From Gemmatimonadales bacterium UBA7889 (lineage in GTDB: Bacteria > Gemmatimonadota > Gemmatimonadetes > Longimicrobiales > Gaopeijiaceae), in contig DLRL01000061.1 in NCBI GenBank assembly GCA_002501085.1, forward strand, positions 1 to 23,349: a DNA stretch of 23,349 nucleotides. Reading direction: 5' to 3'. Below, piece by piece: positions 7,711 through 15,163 of the stretch. The notes under the pieces were generated by a model. That model worked only from the letters and a program-made list of their open reading frames with translations. It was not told the DNA's origin and searched no databases. Numbering within the stretch: position 1 is the first letter of the stretch; every line of letters begins with the position of its first letter. The position numbers were made by a program, and so were the translations under genes.

Positions 7711-7757
7711 GAGCACGCGAAAGCATTCCAGTTGGCCTCCTAACCGCTTGCGTGCTC
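7711..7757. repeat. Long stem-loop between argH and rpiA
   Basis: GAGCACGC (7711-7718) plus AAGC (7721-7724) pair with GCTTGCGTGCTC (7746-7757), giving 12 pairs with a 2-base bulge. Inside, GTTGG (7731-7735) can pair with CTAAC (7740-7744), with one G-T pair and a 4-base loop. It lies 32 bases after the argH stop in the direction of transcription. There is no following T tract in that direction, so it could be a Rho-dependent stop, an RNA-stabilising hairpin, or a leader element of rpiA. Confidence 0.55.
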
Positions 7758-7789
7758 GAACCGGATAGATCGCTAGAGTGGCACGAATC

Positions 7790-9226
7790 CTATTCTACTG
7801 CTGTGTTTATCCCTGAGAGTTGAGCACTAACCTCTTCGAGTTGCTCTTCGATAGCCCTTAAAGATGTACCGCCAACCGTGTCTCGAACCTCTGTGGATCT
7901 CTCCCAATCGAACACTCCGACCACATCTTCCTCAAAAGCTACATGTTCATTCTGCATAGCTTCAATCGACAACTCATTGAGCGGGATCCTTTCTTCCTCC
8001 GCGAGGCGGACTAGCCGTCCAACGATTCCGTGCGTTTCACGGAATGGAACGCCCTTTTTCACCAGGTAGTCTGCTAGGTCCGTAGCAAACAGCTGCGTGT
8101 CTATGGCACTTTCTAGGGTCTCCGGCACGAACTCAGCTGTCTTAATCCCGCCAGCAAGTGCAGGAACTGTGATACCTAGTGTGATACATGTATCAAACAG
8201 AGCCTCCTTGTCCTCCTGCAAATCCCTGTTGTACCCAGTAGGGAGCCCCTTAAGGAGAGTCAAAAGCGTTACGAGGTTTCCGTGAAGCCGTCCTGATTTT
8301 CCACGAGCAAGTTCTGCAACGTCAGGATTTCGTTTCTGCGGCATAAGACTCGATCCCGTACTAAATCCATCAGATAGTCTCACAAATCCGAACCCAGAAC
8401 TGGAAAAAAGAACTAAGTCCTCAGATAGCCTGGATATGTGGACGCCGATCATCGCGCCAGCGTATAGAAGGTCGCAGATCCAATCACGATCTGCGACCGC
8501 GTCGACTGAATTAGGGCTTATTCGTTGAAATCCTAATTCATCTTTCAGCGCTTCCCGATCGATAGGAAATGGGCAACCTGCAATGGCACCAGAACCAAGT
8601 GGAAGGACCGCTGCAGCACCTCTGGCTGCGTTGATCCGATCGATATCTCGAAGGAAAGCAAATACATGGCTCAAAGCCCACTGTGCAGCACGGATTGGCT
8701 GGGCCTGCTGTAGATGCGTGTATCCTGGCATGGGAAGATGCATCCCCCGATGCGCGAGATCCTGCAATGCTCGGCACAAGCTAACCAAGTCCTCTCGAAT
8801 CTGATCAGACGCATCCATGCCAAAGAGCCTCACTCCTGTCGCAGATTGGTCGTTACGCGATCGACCGGTGTGAAGCTTCCCACCTAGAGCCCCGATTTCC
8901 TCTAAAAGCATACGCTCTACTACAGAGTGGATATCCTCTTCCTCAGCTTGCCCGAGCCCCTCTGATTCGATGCGAAGCGCAACTCCTTGAAGCCCATTGA
9001 TCACTGAGGTCAATTCAGTCTGAGTCAAAACCCCTGCGCGTCCAAGTGCCTGAGCCCAGGCCTGGCTGCCGCGTATATCTTCCCTCCACAAACAACTATC
9101 CACGGGTAGACTTTGATTCAACTCAACCATCTCGGGTGCCATTACACCGTCGAACCTCGCACCCCATAGTGATCCTGGTGCCCCAGGGCTTTCTGCGGAA
9201 TCCGTCTCTTTGGGCTCGTCGGTCAT
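7790..9226 (-). CDS. argH: Argininosuccinate lyase
   Basis: This performs the last step of arginine synthesis, splitting argininosuccinate into arginine and fumarate. The 478 residues belong to the fumarase/aspartase superfamily. Seen: GGKLHTGRSRNDQ (115-127), PGYTHLQQAQP with H171, and the signature GSSLMPQKRNPD (291-302) with the catalytic serine at S292/S293, K298 and N300. The first 18 residues are an acidic, probably disordered, extension before LWGARFDG. It starts at ATG 9226, 65 bases after the argG stop, on the same transcript as argG. Confidence 0.96.
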   Translation of the reverse strand: MTDEPKETDSAESPGAPGSLWGARFDGVMAPEMVELNQSLPVDSCLWREDIRGSQAWAQALGRAGVLTQTELTSVINGLQGVALRIESEGLGQAEEEDIHSVVERMLLEEIGALGGKLHTGRSRNDQSATGVRLFGMDASDQIREDLVSLCRALQDLAHRGMHLPMPGYTHLQQAQPIRAAQWALSHVFAFLRDIDRINAARGAAAVLPLGSGAIAGCPFPIDREALKDELGFQRISPNSVDAVADRDWICDLLYAGAMIGVHISRLSEDLVLFSSSGFGFVRLSDGFSTGSSLMPQKRNPDVAELARGKSGRLHGNLVTLLTLLKGLPTGYNRDLQEDKEALFDTCITLGITVPALAGGIKTAEFVPETLESAIDTQLFATDLADYLVKKGVPFRETHGIVGRLVRLAEEERIPLNELSIEAMQNEHVAFEEDVVGVFDWERSTEVRDTVGGTSLRAIEEQLEEVSAQLSGINTAVE

Positions 9227-9291
9227 TATCTAATCCTCAGAAAAACATCTGCCTCGAGGGTCATTTGGATCTCAGGAGCCTTCAAAATTTC

Positions 9292-10548
9292 TTAGAGTCC
9301 TCTAACATCCGCAAACTCTGAGATCAACTGAGAAATTTCTTCGTCCAACTCGTGAGTGCCCGTCTTCTGCCTCGCAGCAGCTCGAGTCGGTAGTCCGAAC
9401 AGACGTATGAAGCCGGATGCATCTGCCTGGTCATACTTCGTGGATCCTCCAAAGCTGGCCAGATCTTCATCATAAAGTGAGACCGGACTCGTACGAGCTG
9501 TTACCACGCAAGAGCCTTTAAAAAGTTTCAACTTTACAGATCCAGTGACGTTCCTCGACAATACGTCAGACATAGCCTGGAGAGCTTCCCTCTCCGAAGT
9601 CCACCAGCGCCCCTCATATAGCATGTTCGCCCATCGGTCAGCCATTTGATCCTTCAAGCCCTCGGCTTCACGATCGATCGTAATCGATTCAAGATCCTTA
9701 ATCGCCTTGTAGAGTAGAGTGCCACCAGGCGTCTCATAAACCCCGCGGGATTTCATCCCGACCAAACGATTCTCAACCAAATCAGCCCGCCCAACCCCAT
9801 TGCGAGCCGCTATATCGTTACACTCTTCAAGGAGCTTAACGGCACCCATCGCTTTCCCATTTACTGCGACAGGTACACCAGCCTCGAAGGATACTTCGAC
9901 CGCCTCAGGCTTATCTGGAGCCAATTCTGGAGAAACCGTCCAAAGAAACATCGACTCCTCAGGTTCGTATCCCGGATCTTCTAGCGGACCGCCCTCATGG
10001 GAAATGTGCCAAAGATTCTCATCCCTTGAGTAAAGCTTTTTTTCGTCAATTCCTTCAAGTTGGATGTCCCGATCCCGAGCGTACTGGACAGCATCTTCAC
10101 GCGACTTTATGTCCCATTCACGCCAGGGGGCCACTACCCTTAGATCAGGAGCAAGTGCGGCATATGTGAGCTCGAATCGCACCTGATCATTTCCCTTTCC
10201 GGTACAACCGTGTGCAAGTGCGTCCGCTCCTACTGCCTTTGCAATCTCTACCTGTCGTTTTCCTAAAATTGGACGGGCCATAGCTGTACCCAGTAGATAT
10301 TTTCGACCGTACACAGCTCCGATCTTTAAGGTTGGCCATGCGAAATCTTCTACAAACTCGTGCCTAAGATCTTCCCCATAGAACTCAACCGCCCCTCTTG
10401 CAAGCGCTTTTTCCTCTAACCCGTCTAAGCCTTCACGTTGCCCCACGTGACCGCTCATGCATACTACTTCCGCATTATAATGCTCTTTTAGCCAGGGAAC
10501 GATTACTGACGTATCGAGACCTCCGGAATAGCCAACTACAACCTTCAT
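9292..10548 (-). CDS. argG: Argininosuccinate synthase
   Basis: This ATP-dependent enzyme joins citrulline and aspartate to form argininosuccinate. The 418 residues begin directly with the ATP-binding P-loop GYSGGLDTS (6-14). Also seen are GKRQVEIA, AHGCTGKGNDQVRFE (112-126), APWREWD (140-146), KKLYSRDENLWHISHEGG (169-186) and a long C-terminal multimerisation tail. The length is slightly above the usual 400 residues. The start ATG at 10548 is supported by the conserved N-terminus. It is the first arg biosynthetic gene after the ARG-box spacer and is likely repressed by the ArgR encoded just upstream. Confidence 0.97.
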   Translation of the reverse strand: MKVVVGYSGGLDTSVIVPWLKEHYNAEVVCMSGHVGQREGLDGLEEKALARGAVEFYGEDLRHEFVEDFAWPTLKIGAVYGRKYLLGTAMARPILGKRQVEIAKAVGADALAHGCTGKGNDQVRFELTYAALAPDLRVVAPWREWDIKSREDAVQYARDRDIQLEGIDEKKLYSRDENLWHISHEGGPLEDPGYEPEESMFLWTVSPELAPDKPEAVEVSFEAGVPVAVNGKAMGAVKLLEECNDIAARNGVGRADLVENRLVGMKSRGVYETPGGTLLYKAIKDLESITIDREAEGLKDQMADRWANMLYEGRWWTSEREALQAMSDVLSRNVTGSVKLKLFKGSCVVTARTSPVSLYDEDLASFGGSTKYDQADASGFIRLFGLPTRAAARQKTGTHELDEEISQLISEFADVRGL

Positions 10549-10586
10549 AGCATCTTAACCCTTTAAAGCCAATGGCCCTAACCCCT

Positions 10587-10610
10587 TCAGTTAGAGTATT
10601 TTCTAGCTGA
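10587..10610. repeat. Hairpin in the argG leader
   Basis: TCAGTTAGA (10587-10595) and TCTAGCTGA (10602-10610) form an inverted repeat with one mismatch and a 6-base AT-rich loop. It would lie in the leader of the argG transcript, about 40 bases before the start codon. No T tract or second competing stem was seen, so attenuation is not supported. Confidence 0.35.
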
Positions 10611-10695
10611 ATGAGGGAGAACTCGAAGCTCTAAGTTATAGCTCTAGTCTCAGTGTGTGAGTTCGCTGTTTGAATTACCAAAGAGGAGCGAATTG

Positions 10696-10731
10696 GGTGC
10701 ATAAATATGCGTATACCATGCATTAGGTCAA
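10696..10731 (-). promoter_or_regulatory. Candidate argG promoter with ARG box
   Basis: The 185-base spacer between argR and argG holds TGCATAAATATGCG at 10698-10711. This fits the ArgR operator pattern TGNAT-WWWW-ATNCA with one mismatch. On the minus strand, TTGACC (10731 to 10726) could be a -35 box, and TATTTA (10707 to 10702) a weak -10 box with 18-base spacing that lies inside the ARG box. A second TGCAT half-site is at 10719-10723. TGAAT half-sites also occur near 10608 and 10674. Repression by ArgR would block RNA polymerase here. Confidence 0.55.
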
Positions 10732-10733
10732 CC

Positions 10734-11183
10734 TTAGTGACCCGCCATTTCTTCGATTCGCCCTTGGACTGTGGATGTGACTGCTGGGTCCCTTAGGACT
10801 ACTAAGATCGTATCGTCCCCTGCTAGCGTGCCTAAGACCTCTGGCCACTCCTCCCAATCGATGCCTGCTGCAACCGTCTGGGCACCACCCTTTAGCGTCT
10901 TCACGACCAATAGATGCTCTACACCCTCGGCTGATTGAAACAAGGCCGGGAGCAGAGAGGCTAGGGTCGGAGTATTCTCCCACTCATCTGGAGAAGAATA
11001 ATGGGGAATCCCATCCGCTCCGGTCACCTTTACTACCCTTAGTTCTCGCATATCTCTAGACAATGTCGCTTGTGTTACATCAGTGCCATCTGCACGCAGA
11101 AGTTTTCTGAGCCCTTCTTGATTAGTAACACGATGGTGCCTAAGAATGTCTAAGATCTTTTGGTGCCGCGCTCGCCTATTCAA
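10734..11183 (-). CDS. argR: Arginine repressor ArgR
   Basis: This is the arginine-sensing hexameric repressor. It has 149 residues, the standard length. The N-terminal winged helix-turn-helix shows TNQEGLRKLL and VTQATLSRDMRELRVVKV (36-53), with S42 and R43 at the DNA-reading positions. The C-terminal arginine-binding and oligomerisation domain shows GGAQTVAAGID (99-109) and LAGDDTILVVLRD (120-132), with the D123-D124 pair that binds arginine. It starts with TTG, overlapping the trxC stop as TTGA; no better start exists. It is upstream of argG on the same strand and should control argGH through the ARG box in the spacer. Confidence 0.94.
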   Translation of the reverse strand: MNRRARHQKILDILRHHRVTNQEGLRKLLRADGTDVTQATLSRDMRELRVVKVTGADGIPHYSSPDEWENTPTLASLLPALFQSAEGVEHLLVVKTLKGGAQTVAAGIDWEEWPEVLGTLAGDDTILVVLRDPAVTSTVQGRIEEMAGH

Positions 11184-11626
11184 GCCACTGCCTCCTCTAC
11201 GAGAATTCGAACGCGTTCGGGCTCAAATCCCATGCTTCGATCAATCTCTTTGCCTTCCTTGAAAAGAACTAAGGTAGGGATACTACGGATTGAATATCGT
11301 TCGGAAATGTTAGCCGCACGGTCCGTATCGATCTTCACAACCAGCATACGTCCACTCTGTTCCCGAGCAAGTTCGTCCACCAGTGGAGCAACCATCTTGC
11401 ACGGCGCGCACCAATCAGCATAGAAGTCCACCAACACTGGGACTGAGGCCGCAAGTACGATTTCGTCAAAATCATCTTGGGAGACATCGACCGGTCGATC
11501 GAGCAGTATTGGCTTTGTGCAATTACTACATGGCGTCTGGTGCCCGCTACCGAACACCTCGACCCGGTTCAACTTTTCACAGAACTGACAACGCAAACTT
11601 ACGGATTGATCTGCGAGGCGGGCCAA
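11180..11626 (-). CDS. trxC: Thioredoxin 2 (zinc-ribbon thioredoxin)
   Basis: This is a cytoplasmic disulfide reductase of the TrxC type. The N-terminal zinc ribbon has two CXXC knuckles (C13/C16 and C33/C36 in the numbering used here). It is followed by a thioredoxin fold with DFYADWCAPCKMVAP (active-site C73 and C76) and RYSIRSIPTLVLFKEG with the cis-proline. I chose the TTG at 11626 because GGAGG (complement of 11633-11637) sits 6 bases upstream. The frame is open to another TTG at 11659, which would add 11 residues. The length of 148 residues fits E. coli TrxC (139). The stop overlaps argR by 4 bases. It faces the dehydratase gene across a 111-base divergent spacer. Confidence 0.92.
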   Translation of the reverse strand: MARLADQSVSLRCQFCEKLNRVEVFGSGHQTPCSNCTKPILLDRPVDVSQDDFDEIVLAASVPVLVDFYADWCAPCKMVAPLVDELAREQSGRMLVVKIDTDRAANISERYSIRSIPTLVLFKEGKEIDRSMGFEPERVRILVEEAVA

Positions 11627-11698
11627 GGTGGTCCTCCATGTTTTACTCGATGGGGTCAAAACGCGAAGCTAGAGCAGCATAGACCTTTCATCAACGGG

Positions 11699-11723
11699 GT
11701 AGCCACGGGGCGAAGCTGGCTAC
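11699..11723. repeat. 7-base-pair hairpin before the dehydratase start
   Basis: GTAGCCA (11699-11705) and TGGCTAC (11717-11723) form a perfect 7-pair stem with an 11-base loop. It ends 14 bases before the ATG at 11738, so it would lie in the leader RNA or act as an operator in the trxC/dehydratase divergent region. Confidence 0.45.
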
Positions 11724-11737
11724 ATGATCCGTCCATT

Positions 11738-12709
11738 ATGACCACCCAGCAATTCCCATTGGACCGTTTTGTAGAGGCGAGAGCCCGCATCAGGCATACT
11801 GTGCATGAAACGCCACTCATGGGATCTAAGACCCTATCAAAGTGCATCGGTGTACCGGTTTACTTTAAGTGTGAGAATCTACAGAAGACAGGCTCCTTCA
11901 AGGTCCGTGGTGCACTCCATAAGGTCAGCCAACTAACGCAAGAAGAGCGAGCCAAGGGTGTCGCAACGATCTCGGCGGGCAATCACGCCCAGGCAGTAGC
12001 TTGGGCGGCAGCTAGTGTTGAAATCCCGTGCGTTGTAGTGATGCCAGAGAACGCCTCGCCGATTAAGGTAGCCGCGAGTAAGAGCTACGGGGCGGAAGTT
12101 ATACTCCACGGGGATGCTAAGGCAGCGTTCGCAAAAGTCCTGGAGGTTTCGAACGATCGAGGACTTACGTTTCTACATCCATTCGATGACGAGGAGGTCG
12201 TCGCAGGACATGGAACTTGCGCCCTAGAGATCGTCGAACAACTAAAAAAGGTCAGTTCCGTGATTGTCCCAGTGGGAGGTGGCGGGCTCTCCTCAGGCAT
12301 CGCTGCTGCCATGGCAGTCCTAAACCCGGACATTTCAGTGTGGGGTGTAGAGCCAGAGGGTGCACCGAGCATGCACCGGAGCCTGAAGAGTGGTAAGCCC
12401 ATCCAACTCGATTCGATAAATACCATCGCAGATGGTTTGGCTCCGCCTATGGCTGGGAAACTCAACTATGAGCTTTTGGCGACGCACGCCCGGGGAGTGG
12501 TACTCGTTACTGACGACGAAATTGTTTATGCCATGAAGGCACTGTTGGAACGCATGAAGCTTGTAGTGGAGCCCTCTGGAGCTGCTGGCCTTGCAGCCCT
12601 CCTTACCAATAGGATACGCCTAGAACCAAACGCTCCTGTTGTAGTCATCCTCACCGGTGGAAATGCAGACCTCATTCAATTAAGCGCGCTGCTGTCACAA
12701 AACTCTTAG
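11738..12709 (+). CDS. PLP-dependent threonine/serine dehydratase (threonine ammonia-lyase, no ACT domain)
   Basis: It is predicted to deaminate threonine to 2-oxobutyrate and/or serine to pyruvate. The 323 residues form a single fold-type II PLP domain. Seen: KTGSFKVRGA with the PLP lysine K55, ISAGNHAQAVAWAA (78-91), the phosphate-binding loop PVGGGGLSSG (178-187), GVEPEGAPSM and LTGGNAD (305-311). There is no C-terminal ACT regulatory domain, so it resembles catabolic TdcB or serine racemase rather than long IlvA; the sequence cannot separate these. The frame is open back to 11477, but that extension is antisense to trxC and lacks the family's N-terminus. A YkvI-type transporter follows 84 bases after the stop, suggesting a shared role. 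Confidence 0.9.
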   Translation: MTTQQFPLDRFVEARARIRHTVHETPLMGSKTLSKCIGVPVYFKCENLQKTGSFKVRGALHKVSQLTQEERAKGVATISAGNHAQAVAWAAASVEIPCVVVMPENASPIKVAASKSYGAEVILHGDAKAAFAKVLEVSNDRGLTFLHPFDDEEVVAGHGTCALEIVEQLKKVSSVIVPVGGGGLSSGIAAAMAVLNPDISVWGVEPEGAPSMHRSLKSGKPIQLDSINTIADGLAPPMAGKLNYELLATHARGVVLVTDDEIVYAMKALLERMKLVVEPSGAAGLAALLTNRIRLEPNAPVVVILTGGNADLIQLSALLSQNS

Positions 12710-12736
12710 GAAGTAGTGCTTCGTTCCTAGCCCTCA

Positions 12737-12772
12737 AATGAGTTGGTTGAGGCCATTTGCGGCCAACTCATT
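12737..12772. repeat. Perfect 10-base inverted repeat between dehydratase and transporter genes
   Basis: AATGAGTTGG (12737-12746) and CCAACTCATT (12763-12772) are exact complements, with a 16-base loop that contains GGCC twice. It lies 28 bases after the dehydratase stop and 21 bases before the transporter ATG. A smaller stem, TAGGAA/TTCCTA (12707-12712, 12724-12729), precedes it and includes the stop codon. No T tract follows. A regulator site, an mRNA-processing hairpin or a leaky terminator are all possible. Confidence 0.6.
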
Positions 12773-12793
12773 CCATGCCCTATCATCGCGCCT

Positions 12794-13876
12794 ATGAATA
12801 AATCGATATTCCGTCGCTATTTGCTTCCTGGCTTGGTCTGCCAATCTATTGTAATTGGAGGAGGCTACGGCACTGGTAGAGAACTCGTCGAGTTCTTCCT
12901 CTCCCAAGGCCCCCTGGGTGGACTGCTCGCGATTGGAGTAACAACCGCAGTTTTCAGTATAGTATCAATGGTCACGTTCGAACTCGCGCGCGTATGGAGG
13001 GCTTTTGACTACAGGCACTTCTTTCAAAAGCTCCTCGGCCCTGGATGGAGGCTTTTTGAAGGATGCTATTTAGGACTTCTTCTAATTGTTCTGGCAGTAG
13101 TAGCAGCTGCGGCAGGCGAGATCGTCCAAAAAACATTCGGAGCGGGCTACTGGATAGGGGTTAGCATCGTAATGCTGGGTGTCGGAGGTCTAGTTTTGGG
13201 AGGCAACAAAACTATCGAGCGCTTTTTCTCCCTCTGGTCACTCCTTCTCTACGGCCTCTACATCGTGTTCGTTCTGTGGTGCTTTAAGAGCTTTGGGCCC
13301 TTGATCTCATCAAATCTCACCGCTGAACCCATAGGAACGGGTTGGATGGTAGCTGGGGTTTCATATGCAGGTTACAACCTGATGGCACCATTTGTACTTG
13401 CGACACTGCGCCTGCACGAAACGAGAAGGGAAACCTTTATCGCTGGTGCACTGACCGGTCCTATCGTGATGATTCCTGCCTCGTTGTTCTTTCTTGCTAC
13501 TGTCGGATACTACCCAGAAATTCTCGATGAAGCGGTACCGTCTGACTATCTCTTAACTATTCTAGATTCTCGGGTCTTCCGGATCGCTTTCCAGGTTGTT
13601 CTGATAGGCACATTAGTCGAAACGGGGGCCGGATTAATCCATGCCTTTAATGAGCGCATTTCAGGACTTAGGGCCGACGAAGACAAAGATCTTCCCGCGT
13701 GGGTTCGGCCTGCTGTGGCAATTGGCCTACTCGTGATTGCAACCTTTGTAAGTCAGGTTGGCCTCATCAACCTTATCGCCAAAGGTTATGGCACGCTGAC
13801 CTGGGGGTTCATCATCGTGTATGTGATACCAGTTCTGACGATAGGCGTCTGGAAGCTAAGAGCAACTCACCGGTAG
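12794..13876 (+). CDS. YkvI-family membrane protein, probable amino-acid transporter
   Basis: This is a 360-residue integral membrane protein with about ten hydrophobic segments. The N-terminus LLPGLVCQSIVIGGGYGTGRELVEFFLSQGP is typical of the uncharacterised YkvI (COG3949) group of the APC-type superfamily, where the glycine-rich break in TM1 is part of the presumed substrate site. Other segments include AVVAAAAGEIVQ, VSYAGYNLMAP and LIGTLVETGAGLIHAFNER. I chose the ATG at 12794. The open frame extends to a TTG at 12743, but that would run through the inverted repeat and add a non-membrane leader. No Shine-Dalgarno sequence is visible. It probably shares a transcript with the dehydratase, hinting at serine or threonine as the substrate. 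Confidence 0.75.
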   Translation: MNKSIFRRYLLPGLVCQSIVIGGGYGTGRELVEFFLSQGPLGGLLAIGVTTAVFSIVSMVTFELARVWRAFDYRHFFQKLLGPGWRLFEGCYLGLLLIVLAVVAAAAGEIVQKTFGAGYWIGVSIVMLGVGGLVLGGNKTIERFFSLWSLLLYGLYIVFVLWCFKSFGPLISSNLTAEPIGTGWMVAGVSYAGYNLMAPFVLATLRLHETRRETFIAGALTGPIVMIPASLFFLATVGYYPEILDEAVPSDYLLTILDSRVFRIAFQVVLIGTLVETGAGLIHAFNERISGLRADEDKDLPAWVRPAVAIGLLVIATFVSQVGLINLIAKGYGTLTWGFIIVYVIPVLTIGVWKLRATHR

Positions 13877-13912
13877 CCAGGACCCTGATTCCCACTAGTC
13901 TCGGCCGGGCCT

Positions 13913-15148
13913 TTATGATGGGTTTTGTTCTGGGAGCACATCAGTTGAATCGCCCACCCACTGATCAACGAGCGTAGCAGCGGTGACCTGACCCAAAAGG
14001 TTTGTAGTGCTGCGGAACATGTCTGGGATACGATCAATTCCAAGCAAAATGGCCAGCCCGGAAAGTGGTATCCCCACTGCGTCGAGTGCAGGAGCCAGGG
14101 TCATTACTCCCGAAGATGGCACAGGAGCGACGGTAAGCGCCGCGAGAAATGTAGCCAGTAGCGCGCCCCCCACGGCCGTTATCGGAAAAGGTACGTTGTA
14201 AAGGTCCGCGAGAAAGACGATCGCAGCGCCCTGGAAAAGTGCGCTTCCAGGTCGGTACATCGAAGCACCAAGAGGTATCACCAGATCAGCAACATGCTCC
14301 GACACATCAAGGTTTTTCTTGGATTCTTCTAGTGTTACCGGAAGAGCGGTTACGGTACTTGTGGTTGAGAACACGATGGACGCAGCACCAAACGTCCCCG
14401 AAAAAAACCTTTTCGGTCCAATACCGGCGATAACACTGAGTGGAGCCAGGTACATCAGGCCCAGATAGATCGCGAGCCCAACAAGCACACTCAAGACGAA
14501 AACAGCGAGGCTCTGGATCAAGCCCCAACCGAGTTGAGCGGTAACTGGTGCAACGAGTCCGAAAACACCTATTGGTGCGGTCCAAAGGATCCACCAAACC
14601 AGCTTGATCAATGCGTCACTAACCGCATCAGAAAAGCCCAGAAGAGTTCTCCGGGATTCTTCTCCTAATGTCCCTGCCGCTGCACCAAATAGTGCTGTGA
14701 ATACAATCAAAGGGAGAAGTTGACCGTTGCTAGCAGCCGCGAATGGGTTCTCCGGGATCAATCCCAGCACGAAATCGACAAGCCCAGGCAACTCGGGTGC
14801 TTCTTGGTTCGTAGCAAGAGGTGCTACCAAATCGGGGGTAAATTGAATCCCAAGCCAAGACACCGCCATCCCAAGTAAGATAGCTGGGACAACAGTTATC
14901 CACATGAACCCCACACTAAGTCCCCCCAGACGCCCAAGTTTCCTAGGGTCCCCGAGCTTAGCAACTCCACTGAAAATCACCGCCATCACGAGCGGGATAA
15001 TGACCATCTTGATCGCACTCATGAACGCTGTTCCGAGCGGTGCAGATCCAAACGCAACTACCATGAGGAAATCTGATTCTGTAACAGCAGCCAGTAGCCC
15101 TAGAACGAGCCCAAGTACCAGTCCGATCCCCATGGCTAAGTGGAGCAT
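13913..15148 (-). CDS. DAACS-family symporter (glutamate/dicarboxylate type) with altered ion-site motifs
   Basis: This 411-residue membrane transporter belongs to the GltP/DctA family. The C-terminal core is recognisable: HP1 region IVFSTTSTVTALPVT (258-272), TM7 PLGASMYRPGSALFQG (292-307), HP2 VAPVPSSGVM (340-349) and TM8 GIDRIPDMFRSTTNLLGQ (370-387). In TM8 the substrate residues equivalent to GltPh D394, R397 and N401 are present (D376, R379, N383). The TM7 NMDGT motif reads YRPGS (298-302), and the D405 equivalent is Q387. The coupling ion may therefore differ. It starts at ATG 15148, with AGGAGG 11 bases upstream that includes part of the copD-like stop. It is the last gene of the long operon. 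Confidence 0.88.
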   Translation of the reverse strand: MLHLAMGIGLVLGLVLGLLAAVTESDFLMVVAFGSAPLGTAFMSAIKMVIIPLVMAVIFSGVAKLGDPRKLGRLGGLSVGFMWITVVPAILLGMAVSWLGIQFTPDLVAPLATNQEAPELPGLVDFVLGLIPENPFAAASNGQLLPLIVFTALFGAAAGTLGEESRRTLLGFSDAVSDALIKLVWWILWTAPIGVFGLVAPVTAQLGWGLIQSLAVFVLSVLVGLAIYLGLMYLAPLSVIAGIGPKRFFSGTFGAASIVFSTTSTVTALPVTLEESKKNLDVSEHVADLVIPLGASMYRPGSALFQGAAIVFLADLYNVPFPITAVGGALLATFLAALTVAPVPSSGVMTLAPALDAVGIPLSGLAILLGIDRIPDMFRSTTNLLGQVTAATLVDQWVGDSTDVLPEQNPS

Positions 15149-15163
15149 GGTTAGCGGAACCTC

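Noticed and set aside
7711..7770. Possible tRNA-like element (GGTTCGA string on the minus strand)
   Set aside because: No cloverleaf forms: acceptor and D arms are missing, and the strong stem is a single long hairpin.
10549..10695. Transcription attenuator or T-box in the argG leader
   Set aside because: There is one modest hairpin, no T tract, no leader peptide rich in Arg codons, and no T-box sequence.
11477..11737. 87-codon N-terminal extension of the dehydratase frame
   Set aside because: It is antisense to trxC and has no similarity to the PLP enzyme N-terminus. The ATG at 11738 gives the standard length.
12085..12465. 126-codon antisense open frame opposite the dehydratase
   Set aside because: Its serine- and proline-rich composition is typical of an antisense shadow. 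The dehydratase on the other strand has intact family motifs.
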